Part shown: positions 33,035 to 42,657 of the stretch, in pieces
Position numbering within the stretch: position 1 is the first letter of the stretch
How the letters are laid out: the number at the start of each line of letters is the position of its first letter
Assembly: GCA_009763385.1 (NCBI GenBank)
Contig: CM019830.1
Location: forward strand, 94,242,649 to 94,306,648
Length of the DNA stretch: 64,000 bases
DNA from: Coix lacryma-jobi var. lacryma-jobi
Lineage: Eukaryota; Streptophyta; Magnoliopsida; Poales; Poaceae
Direction: 5' to 3'
Notes under the pieces: generated by a model
What the model was told of the DNA's origin: nothing
Databases searched by the model: none
What the model saw: only the letters and a program-made list of their open reading frames with translations
Position numbers and translations under genes: made by a program

Positions 33035-33559
33035 CACTACAACAGAAACATGCTTTAGCCCCGGTTTTTTCAACCGGGACTAAAGGTGGGAGCCTTTAGC
33101 CCCGGGTGCTCCCAACCGGTACTAAAGGCTCCTACGAGAAAAAATAAATGTGTGTTTGTGAGATTCGAACTCAGCACCTCTCGCCTCACGCACGCTTACC
33201 AACTGAGCTACACAACCCATGTGATACAGTTCTGAACGTTTTCCTTTTTAATACACTCGTGAAGGACCTTTAGCCCCGGTTGGTAACATCAACCGGGGCT
33301 AAAAGGACCTTTAGTTCCGGTTGTTAACACCAACCAGGGCTAAAAGGTCACCCTTTAATCTCGGTTGGTATTACCAACCTGGACTAAAGGTTGGGGGAGC
33401 TTTAGTCCCGGTTGGTAATACCAACCGGGACTAAAGGTTCACCTTTAGTCACGGTTGGTTTTACCAACCGGGACTAGAAGTCTTTAGCCCCGGACGCAAT
33501 TTTTTGCCGAGACTATAGCTCAGTTGATAGGTCGTCCAAAGGCCATTTCTGTTGTAGTG
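33035..33559. mobile_element. CACTA-type foldback MITE
   Basis: 525 bp with terminal inverted repeats CACTACAACAGAAA and 3-bp duplication ATA (33032-33034 and 33560-33562). Internally it has repeated CTTTAGTCCCGGTTGG...CCAACCGGGACTAAAG palindromes (33060-33130 and 33265-33480), a pattern abundant in grass genomes. A tRNA-like segment lies between the palindrome blocks. Confidence 0.85.
33153..33218 (-). other. tRNA-like sequence inside MITE
   Basis: Minus strand begins GGGTTGTGTAGCTCAGTTGG (A-box TAGCTCAGTTGG), ends with GAGTTCGAATCTCACAAA (B-box GTTCGAATC). It is 66 bases, shorter than a tRNA, with a poor anticodon arm and mismatches in the acceptor stem, so not a functional tRNA gene. Confidence 0.6.
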
Positions 33560-33740
33560 ATATAAAAAAACATAAAGTTTTTATGGGAATTGTCTATAAG
33601 GTGAGGGTATTTTGGTCTTTTCATGTGTGTGCCTTCTCTTTTTTGTGCTCTTTAATTAGCTCAGACATAACGGTGTCGCGTAATATGGCTAAACGGGTGC
33701 TTTGCTTCAAAGTTACCGAGGCAAAATCACAAAGTTTAAA

Positions 33741-34126
33741 GAGAATGTATCCAGTGCAAACCACAGCCTCAGTGAAAACCCGTGCAAACTAGAACAAAAA
33801 AGTTGTTGAAATTCATAAAAAATCACACATGTAGATAAAATGATGATACACAACCTTATAAAATATCTTGTCCAAAGTCGAATTCATTTGTGAGATATAA
33901 AAATAACAAATCAAATTTCTAAAAAATCATGTGGAAAACTTTTTAGCTTGAAATTTGTTATTTTTATAACTCACAAACAAAGTTGAGTTTACACAAGATA
34001 TTTTACAAGGTTGTGTATCATCGTACCATTTACATGTGTGATTTTTTTAGTTGAATTTACACGATCTTTTTACAGTAGTTTGCATGGGTTTTCACAAAGG
34101 CTGTGGTTTGCATGGGATACGTTCTC
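33741..34126. mobile_element. Mutator-type foldback MITE
   Basis: 386 bp, almost entirely one inverted repeat of about 190-bp arms (left GAGAATGTATCCAGTGCAAA, right end its complement with a few changes). A perfect 9-bp duplication AAGTTTAAA flanks it (33732-33740 and 34127-34135), which is the Mutator superfamily signature. Confidence 0.85.
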
Positions 34127-34135
34127 AAGTTTAAA

Positions 34136-35155
34136 TATAGTAGTAAAATCACTATTGCTGTCCAAAATTGGGGCAGAAACACCAACTAACTAATTAAATG
34201 AATTTTGTTACAAATGATCCAATACAACAGTCCAGATTTTTGCTACATTGTTAATGCAAACAAAATTGAAGAGATGTTTCACATGCTCTTATAAAATTAT
34301 ATATTTTATTATTTACTACAAATTCTACAAGATCCTGAAAAATGTTGATAATTTTAATTACTGAAGTTCTTCGTTTCCCTCTCATTTTTTCAACCGTTGT
34401 TTTGCTTTCGATCTCAAAATCCAAATCTGGCCGCCTATGAATGAATGAAAACCGAAATCTAGCCGACATACAAGTGGTGAGAGAGTTTCCATTATAGAGT
34501 TGCACTAGTAAGAACTGATCATGGCTAATCCATTTGGTACTAAACAGATGTGTTGTGTATGCGCTGCTGCTTGTGTTGGTCTCGGCCTCCTGTTGGGCCA
34601 GCCGTGGTGTGTTTGGCCTGCTGGTGAGCTCACATGTGGTCTTTCGTAGACCTAAACTTTGGCATTGTGGGCTCGTCGCCGCTGACACCTGACTGAGTTG
34701 TGAGCTTGATCTCTGCTTGTGCCGTCGTGTCTGCTGTGCACGGGCATCTGCCTCTGCCAGTGTTTTTTAATAAATTTATTTAAAGATATAAATATTACAC
34801 GTATTTGTTACAAATCGACTCAAATTTACGACATGGGTACCAACGAAGACGGACGGTTATTTAGGGACGAAGATAGTACATATTTATTTATTTTATTATC
34901 TTTTATGTTTGAGCTATAAAACACCTAAATATATCCACTTTAATTATTGTTTTGATTTTTCTGTTCCGATTTTTTCCATCTTATGGCACACAAGCCAGAC
35001 CTGAGCCGCAGCTTGCTTGAAGCCTGAGGCGCTCGATTCAGCCATGGAAATATTAAGCTCGGTGGCATAAAACTGGATTTTGGTTTCAGAGAAAATCTGT
35101 TTCAGGGGTAAGAAGCTCGATTTGGGCAATGACAATTTCGAGCTCGGTGGAACAA
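34136..35155. other. Spacer, nothing recognised
   Basis: No frame with a recognisable domain. A 145-codon minus-strand frame (34251-34688) has no motif I know and is probably chance. GAGCTCGRTGG occurs twice near 35058 and 35141 in a degenerate local repeat. Confidence 0.4.
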
Positions 35156-35495
35156 GGCGTGTTTAAATCCAGATGCTAAAGTTTCGTATCACATCAGATG
35201 TTTCAGCACTATTTTAGTCTATTAAAAATAAATTAATTATAAAACTAATTACACCACCGTACAGTTATTAACAAGACAAATCTATTAAGCCAAATTAATT
35301 CATCATTAACAAATATTTACGGTAGCACCATATTGTCTAATCATGCACTAATTAGACTTACTAGATTCGTCTCGTGAATAATCCTCTAACTGACAAATGA
35401 GTTCAGTAATTAGTCTATTTTTAATAAACTAAATTAATAGCGTAACATTTGATGTGACATATACTTTAAAAAAATTGGTGCAACCAAACATGGCC
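35156..35495. mobile_element. hAT-like MITE
   Basis: 340 bp between GGCGTGTTTAAATCC and its partial inverse, ACCAAACATGGCC. The tips and the inner CTAATTAGACTTACTAGATT-type sequence match a MITE family common in grasses. I could not find a matching target duplication (TGGAACAA versus TTAAATCT), so the superfamily is tentative. Confidence 0.55.
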
Positions 35496-36009
35496 TTAAA
35501 TCTCTAGTTGTGGCTTTTAATTTGGTTGGCTAGGATCTCGATTCCATCTATGCGATTTTGATTTGGCTGGTGGATCTTGATTTCGTTTATGATTTTCAAT
35601 TTAACTAGTGAAGTTTGCGATTTTGGTTCTTCCTCCTTAGCTCTGTTAAGTCGGGGTCATCATGTGATTTGATCTTAATAAAATCATAGTATATTACAAT
35701 TGGCATCATAATCCAGTGCTTTTTATCTTTCCTAATTGATCGATGACTACGTCTCTGTTGGTACGTCCGTGGGATGCTGGAAAAATTCTGGACCCCCCAT
35801 TTTTTAGGAGAGCCATCCGATATCCTCCACGTGTACGGGGACACGGATAGAGACAGGCAAAGGGAAGAGGAAAGTTGCAGCCCTCGAGATCGCGACTCCT
35901 GCCTGGCTCGCAGCACCCACTCAAGTCGACTCATGCCTGGCTCGCTGCATATATGGCCCGTGATAATGGCCCGTGATAAGGCCCAATCCAAATCAGCCTC
36001 GCCTCCTAA
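35496..36009. other. Spacer, nothing recognised
   Basis: No assignable feature. CCCGTGATAATGG / CCCGTGATAAGG is a short direct repeat at 35957-35984. Confidence 0.4.
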
Positions 36010-36525
36010 TTCTCATTGCAATTATCAAAGTATATTGCAACCAAAAAAAGCGTTGCACTTGAACACAATTATCGCGTCAACCCTAGAGATCTTGTTGCCA
36101 TAAAATTTAGCACTTGCAACAATATCAAAGTATATTGCAACTGCAAAAAAAAGGTTGCAATTAAACCCCACTTTTGCTTTGCCTCCAAGAGTTCTCGTTG
36201 CATTAAGCATGTAGCGTTTGCAACACTTTTGAAATTTTTTGCAACACAAAAAAAAACGTAGCAATAGTCACAACCAAATGCAACGAAGGCAAATGTAGTT
36301 GCAGTACTACCACACAATTGCAACCAAAATCAATTCTACTGCAACCATTTTTCAACATTGCAATATCGTCCACCAAATGCAACAAAGCTTCGCAACATCT
36401 TGAAAACCGTTGTATTAAAGGCACGTATCGCTACCGTTTTTTAGAATGGTTGCAATACAACCATCTCTAGCAACTAAATTTTTGGCGTTGCAATTCAGAG
36501 GCGTTGAATTAGACCAAAAATCTTG
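36010..36525. repeat. Right subterminal repeat region and TIR of the 14.6-kb block
   Basis: About 25 copies of GTTGCAA/TTGCAAC/GCAACA words in both orientations, equivalent to 21955-22680, ending in the inverted repeat 36502-36525. Confidence 0.6.
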
Positions 36526-36713
36526 TAATAGCCATGTGTCTAATAAACAGAAGAGAGTGATATATTCAAAAGAGCATCCGCCTCCATTTTCCATACACAT
36601 GCATTTCTCGATTCAATGATGTGGTTGACTTTCTCTTTGGATCCATTGTTAATTTGGCAACATATGTTTTTAAGCTTTTTGAAAATTCATAAAAACTCCA
36701 GGATAATGGTGAA
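36526..36713 (+). mobile_element. Athila C 3' non-coding region, second part
   Basis: Resumes the family sequence exactly where 21930 left off; compare the reverse complement of about 7035-7170 (ATAGCCATRTGTCT, AGAAGAGAGTGA, GAGCATCCG). It is cut at 36713 by a Gypsy LTR. Confidence 0.75.
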
Positions 36714-38220
36714 TGTGGGGATATTACATCAGTATACTCCCATGGCACGACTTGGGCTACTCTACAGATACGGCCCAAACAGAAGGCCTTGTGGCCCGCG
36801 ACCCGGCCGTCGCGACCGCCAAGGACTCTCCTGATGACTTGCTCGACAAGGAAGATCCAGATAGATATACCCGGATTCCTTGCCAAAAGGGACCGATTGT
36901 AATCTGTTAGGATTCGGCAAGTTGTAACCCTGCTCCCCGACTATATAAGTCGAGCAGGGATCCCCTCCAAACTCACGCCACATTTCAATCCATCAATACA
37001 AACCAGCCACCAGAGCATAGGACGTAGGGTATTACGGCGACTTGCCGGCCCAAACCTGTCTAAATCACCGTCTCTTGTCCCTGTGTCTACGCTTTGTAGA
37101 CGTCTCGCACGCCTCCACCTCTTAATCTACTACCTTGGGCATACCCCTCGGTAGACTGCCGACCATATTTCGTCGACAGTTGGCGCGCCAGGTAGGGGGT
37201 GTGTGCTACGACACCATGATCTGCCAAGCGGTCACTTTCCCTCGCTCCATGGTCTTTCCGAAGGCTGGCACCACTTTTCAGATCGGATCTATGATCTGGA
37301 CCGTGGGCGACCACGTTCCCGCTCTGGAAATCGTGGAATCTGTGCAGCTTCCTGTGCACCCGCAGCGTCACCAAGCCGACACGCCGCCCACCAAGAATCG
37401 TCCCTTGCGACGACCTGATCGAAGCCATCGACCGAGCCAACCAAGGAATCGCAGAATGCATCGACGCCATCGAGGTAGCTCGCATACAGCTTTCCGACCG
37501 ACCTTGCCTTCAACAGTTTTCAGGTACACCATTGGGAGTCCCCAACGCTCAGCCCGCCCGCCGCCTCAGATCGGATCCACGTCCGGCTCGTCGCCATGTT
37601 TCGTCTCCAACGACCATGCCCTTCGGGCTACGCGGCGCGGTCCCTACATATCAGCATCAGGCGCTGCGACAGCTCTCCGACCAGCTCCAGTCTTCTGGTT
37701 CCCACCAGATGCCTCCGACTAGCGTGCACGGCCAGACGACTCCAGCTCCACTCGTCGGCATGGTGACTCTCCAAGAAATCTCCAGCGACACCGTCTCGGC
37801 GACTACGGCGTCCGGATCTACCACGACAAATGGCTCCACCTCCACGCGGTCTATGACCATTATCTCCACCGAATTCGAGGTCGACTTCCCACCGTATCGC
37901 GGCGGCATCATCTTCAACGTCTCCGCTGACAGTCCTCCACCGTCGAACGAAACGGAAGGCGAACGCGCCAATCGGGAGCAACGCAACATCGACCGACGGC
38001 GCCGGTGCGACGATGAACGACGCGACCAGGAGCGCCACGACCGGGAGCATCGCGACGACGAGCGACGCTGAGATCGCGACAATGCTGGAGGCCGCGACCT
38101 CATCTACGAATTCGACAGGGTCGATGATCAACCCGTTTACTCGACCCCAAGCGCCAACCTCGCCGTCGTCTACAACGAACTCCCCAAGCTTCCGGTAACC
38201 CCGAGGCTACAGAAGGTTGT
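36714..38220 (+). mobile_element. Tat-like Gypsy fragment G (LTR, PBS, gag)
   Basis: LTR 36714-37178 (TGTGGGGATATTACATC...TTCGTCGACA, TATA box ACTATATAAG at 36940-36949), PBS-like TGGCGCGCCAGGTAGGGGG at 37180-37198, then gag-like sequence. The PBS type and short LTR fit the Tat group (Cinful, RIRE2 and relatives). It stops abruptly at 38220 where element D begins in opposite orientation; no pol remains. Confidence 0.75.
37200..38220 (+). pseudogene. Tat-like gag, N-terminal part, frameshifted
   Basis: GC-rich coding-like sequence in at least three frames: 37135-37722, 37532-38071, and a third after 38071 containing LIYEFDRVDDQPVY. Features are a Ser/Thr/Pro-rich middle and an extended Arg/Asp/Glu stretch (RREQRN-like, then repeated DERRDQERHDREHRDDERR in part). 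This long charged, Arg-rich region after a low-complexity segment is usual for Tat-group gag N-termini. The conserved retrotransposon-gag domain is beyond the truncation. Identification depends mostly on its position after the PBS. Confidence 0.55.
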
Positions 38221-38885
38221 CCACTTCCCACCCGCTGAGCAAACCCGAGCTAGACCAACTGTGTCCATGTGAAAGAGCTCGCCGGGTCGCTTTGTCATCA
38301 CCTAATTAACAGGTGGGTGAGAAGCAGTAACCATCTTCCCGTGACGACAAGGATGGCAAACAAGGTCCTTCTGAAACTTAAGCTTGGGCAATCCTTGGAT
38401 TAGGCCAAGTGAGCTAAGTCTTGCAAGCAAGTCAAAACTCAAGTGACCGAGCCTCCTATGCCACTTCCACAAATCAGAAGAAGGACCACCATCAAACATC
38501 TAGCAGAGCCGAAAGAACGAGAAAAGTCAGCTCTGAAAACACGGCCAAAAGGGACGATCCAACAAACAAGATCTCCCCTAAGGTGTAAAACACGACTCAA
38601 CCCCTTCTTAAAGCGCACTTCACAATCATCCTCAAGAAGTTGCGAAATGAAAAGCAAATTGTAATGCAAGTTCGAAACCAAAGCAACATCCTTAAGGACA
38701 AAGTTCTCATTGAGCCAAATAGCTCCTTGAGAGACAACCTTACCTCTACTATTATCCCCGAAAGTGATGTACTCCTTGTGCATCATGGGGCTAAGGCTGG
38801 AGAACCATTCCTTCTTTCCGGTCATGTGACGCGAACACCCGGAATCTATGAGCCACATGTTCTCCAACCGAAGTTCCTGCATCAA
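38221..38885 (-). pseudogene. Copia D protease, pre-integrase, integrase start
   Basis: Minus strand: NMWLIDSGCSRHMTGKKEWF (protease active site Asp-Ser-Gly) in a frame from 38885, then KDVALVSNLHYNLLFISQLL and the end of the protease. A frameshift near 38470-38490 moves to the frame with SSDLWKWHRRLGHLSFDLL and CHPCRHGKM (pre-integrase zinc motif). A TAA-type stop follows at about 38305, then VMTKRPGELFHMD (first integrase Asp). The sequence ends at GGK, exactly before the MLVVVD block of element A. Confidence 0.85.
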
Positions 38886-39229
38886 TAGAAAGGCAGGAAG
38901 TGAGCATATGGCACAACACTGGGGTTAGTATACTGAGAAGGATACCAGTGCTGTGTCATAGGCCCAGAAAAAGTGTTAGCAGCAACACCAAGCTGTCCTC
39001 GTCCCATGGGTGGATAGCGATCACCACCGACCTGAAAGGGTGGTCCGCTATGGAACGAAAAACATCCAAACTGACCTACTTGTCCCATTTGAGCAAAGCG
39101 ATCACCGCCATACTGAAAAGGTGGTCCGCTATGGGACTGAGTAGCAAAACCTCTTACACCCGGCTCACAGTCATATTGAGGACGACCGGAACCGCGACGG
39201 GCACGACCACCACCCCGTGGTCTAGCTGC
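38886..39229 (-). pseudogene. Copia D gag C-terminus
   Basis: Gly/Arg/Phe-rich end of gag with two repeats of SGPPFQVGGDRYPPMGR-like sequence, ending QHWYPSQYTNPSVVPYAHF. A stop (about 39229) and a frame change separate it from the main gag frame. Confidence 0.7.
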
Positions 39230-41131
39230 CTAGGGCCTAGCATCCTGAGGAGGTGCACCTCCAGGTCTAGCGCCCTGCCTCTGAACTCCCCGACCTTGCA
39301 CACCATGGAGAGGGTGGTGCCTGGCCTGGTTGTTTAGCTCCAACTCCTTCCTAGCGTCTCTCTTCCTCCGAAAGCAAAACTCAGCTAGGTGACCCTCACG
39401 GTGATAGTACTCGCACTCAAACCTCACCACTCTCTTGGGTTGTTGGTTCCTAAAGTTGCGATGGTTGTTCACACTGGCTGGCTGCTTGCCTCTCGGAAGG
39501 GGATCACTAGAGACGACAGGAAGGGTGTCAAGTGTGTTCCTAAGATGGTTAGGTTTGGGAATCCACACTTGCTTGCGAGGTGGAGCCTTGGGAGGTTCAT
39601 CAAGGATACCATCCTTGGTGATAGGCTTGGGAGGCTCAGGTGGGGTGATCTTGGTAAGCTTAGGGATAGCGGATGGCTTCTCACTCGGGTTCACTCCGCT
39701 AAACTCACCGATCTTGCCAAAGATACTAGCGCCCTTCCGACCTGAAGCAAAGCCTACTCCCGAGCAATCAATTCCCCTCTTGAACTGACTGATCATCATG
39801 CTCAACTGTGGCTCACTGCATGACACCCAACTCAGGATGGACCGAAGGTATGTGTTTTCCTCCTCGGTTTGCATCCTGTCATGCCGACAGTTGGCAATCT
39901 CAAGCTCCATCCCCATGCATCGCTCACATTGAGCGGATAAAGTGCTAACTGAGCTGTCCTTCAAGGCTTTAGCAAACTTGGCATTAACTTCTGCCAACTC
40001 AGTTCGCAAGCTCGGACAAAGCTTGCACGCACCAAGCAGGAAGGACCTAGCCTTCACTACCTCCAGCTCCTTCTTCAGGGAGGGACACTCTTTGCAATCA
40101 CCTACCAAGTCTAGCCTACTCTTCAGCTCATCATACACCTCAATCAAAGAGGCATACTTGGTTTGCAAGGTGGCAAAGTTTGTCATATGCATCGTGCACT
40201 CCTCACACTCCTCCACATCGGTCACCTTCACCTCAGACCTAGCTAACTCAAGCTCCTTAAGCGCCTCATTCATCTTAGCCTTAAACTCATTGCGCTCTCG
40301 GATAGCTCGCTTGAGTTGCTTGTCCTGAGCGAGAACTATGTCGACAAGAGAATCGCGCTCACCGGTAAGGCGATCGACAAGAGAAGAGGTTGATACCTCG
40401 GAAGCATCGTCGTTGTCGTCGTCGTCGTCGTCGGTGTCGGCGTCCTTTGCCTGGCATTTGGCATCCTCTTTGTCCAAGGCCATGGTGCAGAGACCCTTGG
40501 AGGAGTGGCCGAAGAAGCAGAGTCCGTTGAAGCGTTCTTCAGTCTTGTGCTCGGACCCATCGTCGCTGGAGTCGCCGTCGGAGGTCTTCTCGCCGTCACT
40601 GATGGTGGCGAGGAAGGCACGCCGACCGGCATCGAAAGCCTTCTCCATGTCCTCTCGATGATAGCTGCCCTTCTTCTTCTTCCCGGCCTTGTTCTCCGGC
40701 TTGCCCTTGCGCCTGGAGTTGCGGTTCTTGCCGGGGAAGTTCTTGTCGTTCTTGGGGCAGTTCGCCATGAAGTGGTCTAGATCACCACACTTGTAGCAGC
40801 CCTCGCGTGCGCCACCACGCCGGCGATTCAGGCGGTTGTTGTGAAACCGCGAGAACCGGGTGATGACAAGGGCGAGCTCGTCGTCTCCAACCGCCTCCAA
40901 CTGCTCCTCCGTGACTGTAAGCAAAGATGACAACGAAAACAGAGGAGGTGAGGGGTCAGCAGAGAAAGTCGATCCACCTGTGCCAGAGACCAAAGCCATG
41001 GTATGTGAAGATGGGTTCTTCAGCTTGGCCTGAGTCAGGAGATCGATCTCGGTGGACTTGAGCTTGCTGAACAGCTCGTGCATGGTGAGGGTGTCATAAG
41101 ATGTAGACTCTATGATGGTCGACACCTTCAC
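39230..41131 (-). pseudogene. Copia D gag, main frame (633 codons)
   Basis: Gag of Sirevirus type. In order: end of the UBN2/gag domain (STIIESTSYDTLTMHELFSK), an FSADPSPPLF linker, a CCHC zinc knuckle CYKCGDLDHFMANCP at about residues 115-130, a basic stretch, an acidic Ser/Asp stretch, a long coiled coil (about residues 240-400) with repeated CKECPSLKKEL-type units containing Cys-x2-Cys pairs, then a Pro-rich region and a degenerate second knuckle (CEYYHREGHLAEFC). One TAG (41132-41134) separates it from the N-terminal part where RRV-Trp-EVK would be expected. Otherwise the frame is intact. It binds and packages element RNA when functional. Confidence 0.85.
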
Positions 41132-41134
41132 CTC

Positions 41135-41655
41135 CTATACCCTCCGATCCAGGGCGTATAGCAACTTGAGAGCCCTCTCATGATCGTCATAGGGTAGGTT
41201 AGCCCGATTGGCACGCATCTTGTTCACAATCGTTTGGAAACGAGCGAACATGGCGTCAATCGTCTCTCCCTCCAACTGAACAAAGTTCTCGTACTCGCGC
41301 TTGTACGTCTCGAAGAGTCTGGTCTTGACCTGAGCGGTCCCCTCATGATAGCTCTGAAGCTTCACCCAGATCTCTCGTGCCGTCTCAAGCTCAGAGACAC
41401 GCTCGAACTCAGGAAGGGAGGTGCTGGCCAAAAGAGCATTACGAGCCTTGGAATTGGCCTCGTGCTGGTCAATCTGGATCTGACCTACACGAGCCGCAAT
41501 GACTATGTACTCAGCATTCTCACATATCTCCCATACAGAAGATCCGATGTTGTTGAGATAAGCACGCATTCTTCCAATAGGGATAGTTCGTTCCATCGAA
41601 CCACGGAGCCTTGCCGTTCCATGTCGCCCTTAGGATCCGAAACCGATTAAGGTAG
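41135..41655 (-). pseudogene. Copia D gag N-terminal domain
   Basis: Minus strand: NGKAPWFDGTNYPYWK (the N-terminal gag motif of this Copia group), a one-base frameshift, then MRAYLNNIGSSVWEI, ETAREIWVKLQSYHEGTAQV and the UBN2-type gag core up to KLLYALDRRV. The start is uncertain: no in-frame ATG directly precedes NGKAP, and the nearest ATG (about 41622) is in the other frame. Confidence 0.8.
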
Positions 41656-41667
41656 AGAAGATCCTTA

Positions 41668-41685
41668 ACCGGCTCCGATACCAAT
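41668..41685 (-). promoter_or_regulatory. Primer-binding site of Copia D (tRNA-iMet type)
   Basis: Minus strand ATTGGTATCGGAGCCGG directly after the LTR end CCTTCA; it resembles the initiator-Met PBS TGGTATCAGAGC of plant Copia elements. Confidence 0.85.
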
Positions 41686-42657
41686 TGAAGGACCGGATTA
41701 GCGACCAGAGGGGGGGGGTGAATGAGAGCCTCAAATTCAACTCGTGAATAGTATGGCCCTTGTCCCACAAAGTCACCCCAAAAGCAAGGACTCAAAACGA
41801 CCGGAGAGTTCACGACCTACGAGTAGGTGGATACCCTAGGAGATGTCCTAGTGGTACATCGGAACCTCTAGAGAAACTCCAAAACCAACTGCCAAAGCCA
41901 CGGACCAAAACTGCACAAACAGCAGATTCGCGGACTGTCCGGGGTCAGAGTCCCGGACTGTCCGCCGTTGAGTACCGGACTGTCCGCGACTGGGAGCCGG
42001 ACTGTCCGCCGGCAAAAACGCAGAAACCAAACAGTGCTGCAAGTTTGTTGGATAGGTCCCGGACTATCCGCGGGTTTGTACCGCGGACTGTCCGCCGTTC
42101 ACTCGACAGTGAACAGTCAGGGGTCTGCACCTGACTGAACCAGCCAAATCCCGATCCTCGGACTGTCCGTCGCTGGGGGCGCGGACTGTCCTCGGATGAA
42201 CAGAAAGCACAATTCTGCTCGGGATAAAAAGGCAAATCGATCGGACCTCCACCAAATCAAAAGGGGCTTCGATCAAACTTCTCCCAAGTGCTCCTCAATG
42301 TATTGGGGTGCTAATCCTAAGAAATCATCGCACCAAACCAAGTCAATTGAGAGAAATCCGAGGATCACCGAAAAGGGGAAGAAAAGAGGAACGAACACGA
42401 AATCGACCCGATCTATGGATACGTGAGGTTATAGTAGAATTCCTTCGGTGGAAAGAAGGATCTCACGACCAAGAACGAATTGATTCAAGTGGAATCAAAA
42501 ACCATCTCGTGGAGAGGAAGAACGAAGCAAATCTCCGGGAGATGAAAAACCAAAACGTGAAGAACACAGAACACGATTTCATTTCAGCCGAAATTCCTCC
42601 ACACGAGGAGACAACGAGAATACGGTCTCGTTTCCTCAAAAGATCCAAATACACAGA
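41686..42657 (-). repeat. Copia D 5' LTR, 3' half
   Basis: 972 bp up to the ACAGA target duplicated by element E; the other 1078 bp are at 57176-58253. Total 2050 bp, close to the 2076 and 2129 bp of the other two LTRs. It holds the eight CGGACTGTCCG motifs (41933-42193). Confidence 0.85.
41933..42193. repeat. CGGACTGTCCG palindrome array (third copy), 8 units
   Basis: Units near 41934, 41955, 41977, 41999, 42060 (GGACTATCCG), 42083, 42159 and 42181. Confidence 0.9.

Larger units (their letters stand above)
21931..36525. mobile_element. 14.6-kb block with perfect 24-bp terminal inverted repeats
   Basis: The left end begins CAAGATTTTTGGTCTAATTC and the right end is its exact reverse complement (24 bp, 21931-21954 and 36502-36525). 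Athila C continues without gap outside: the intact B copy reads GCCTGATAGCC, and the flanks here read GCC-CGA left and TAA-TAGCC right, each one change from a 3-bp TGA duplication. Both ends have subterminal regions dense in GCAAC/GTTGC. Perfect TIR, 3-bp duplication and subterminal repeats fit a CACTA-like DNA transposon, although the tip is CAAGA and not CACTA. I find no transposase, so it is non-autonomous. Confidence 0.65.

Noticed and set aside
33153..33218. Functional tRNA gene
   Set aside because: Only 66 bases, poor anticodon arm, acceptor-stem mismatches, and it lies inside a MITE.
34251..34688. 145-codon minus-strand frame
   Set aside because: No motif and no coding-like neighbours; length is within chance for this composition.
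35605..35991. 128-codon minus-strand frame
   Set aside because: No recognisable family; overlapped by a 109-codon frame on the other strand.
37135..37722. Host proline-rich protein
   Set aside because: It starts inside the LTR of element G and runs across its PBS, so it is element sequence.
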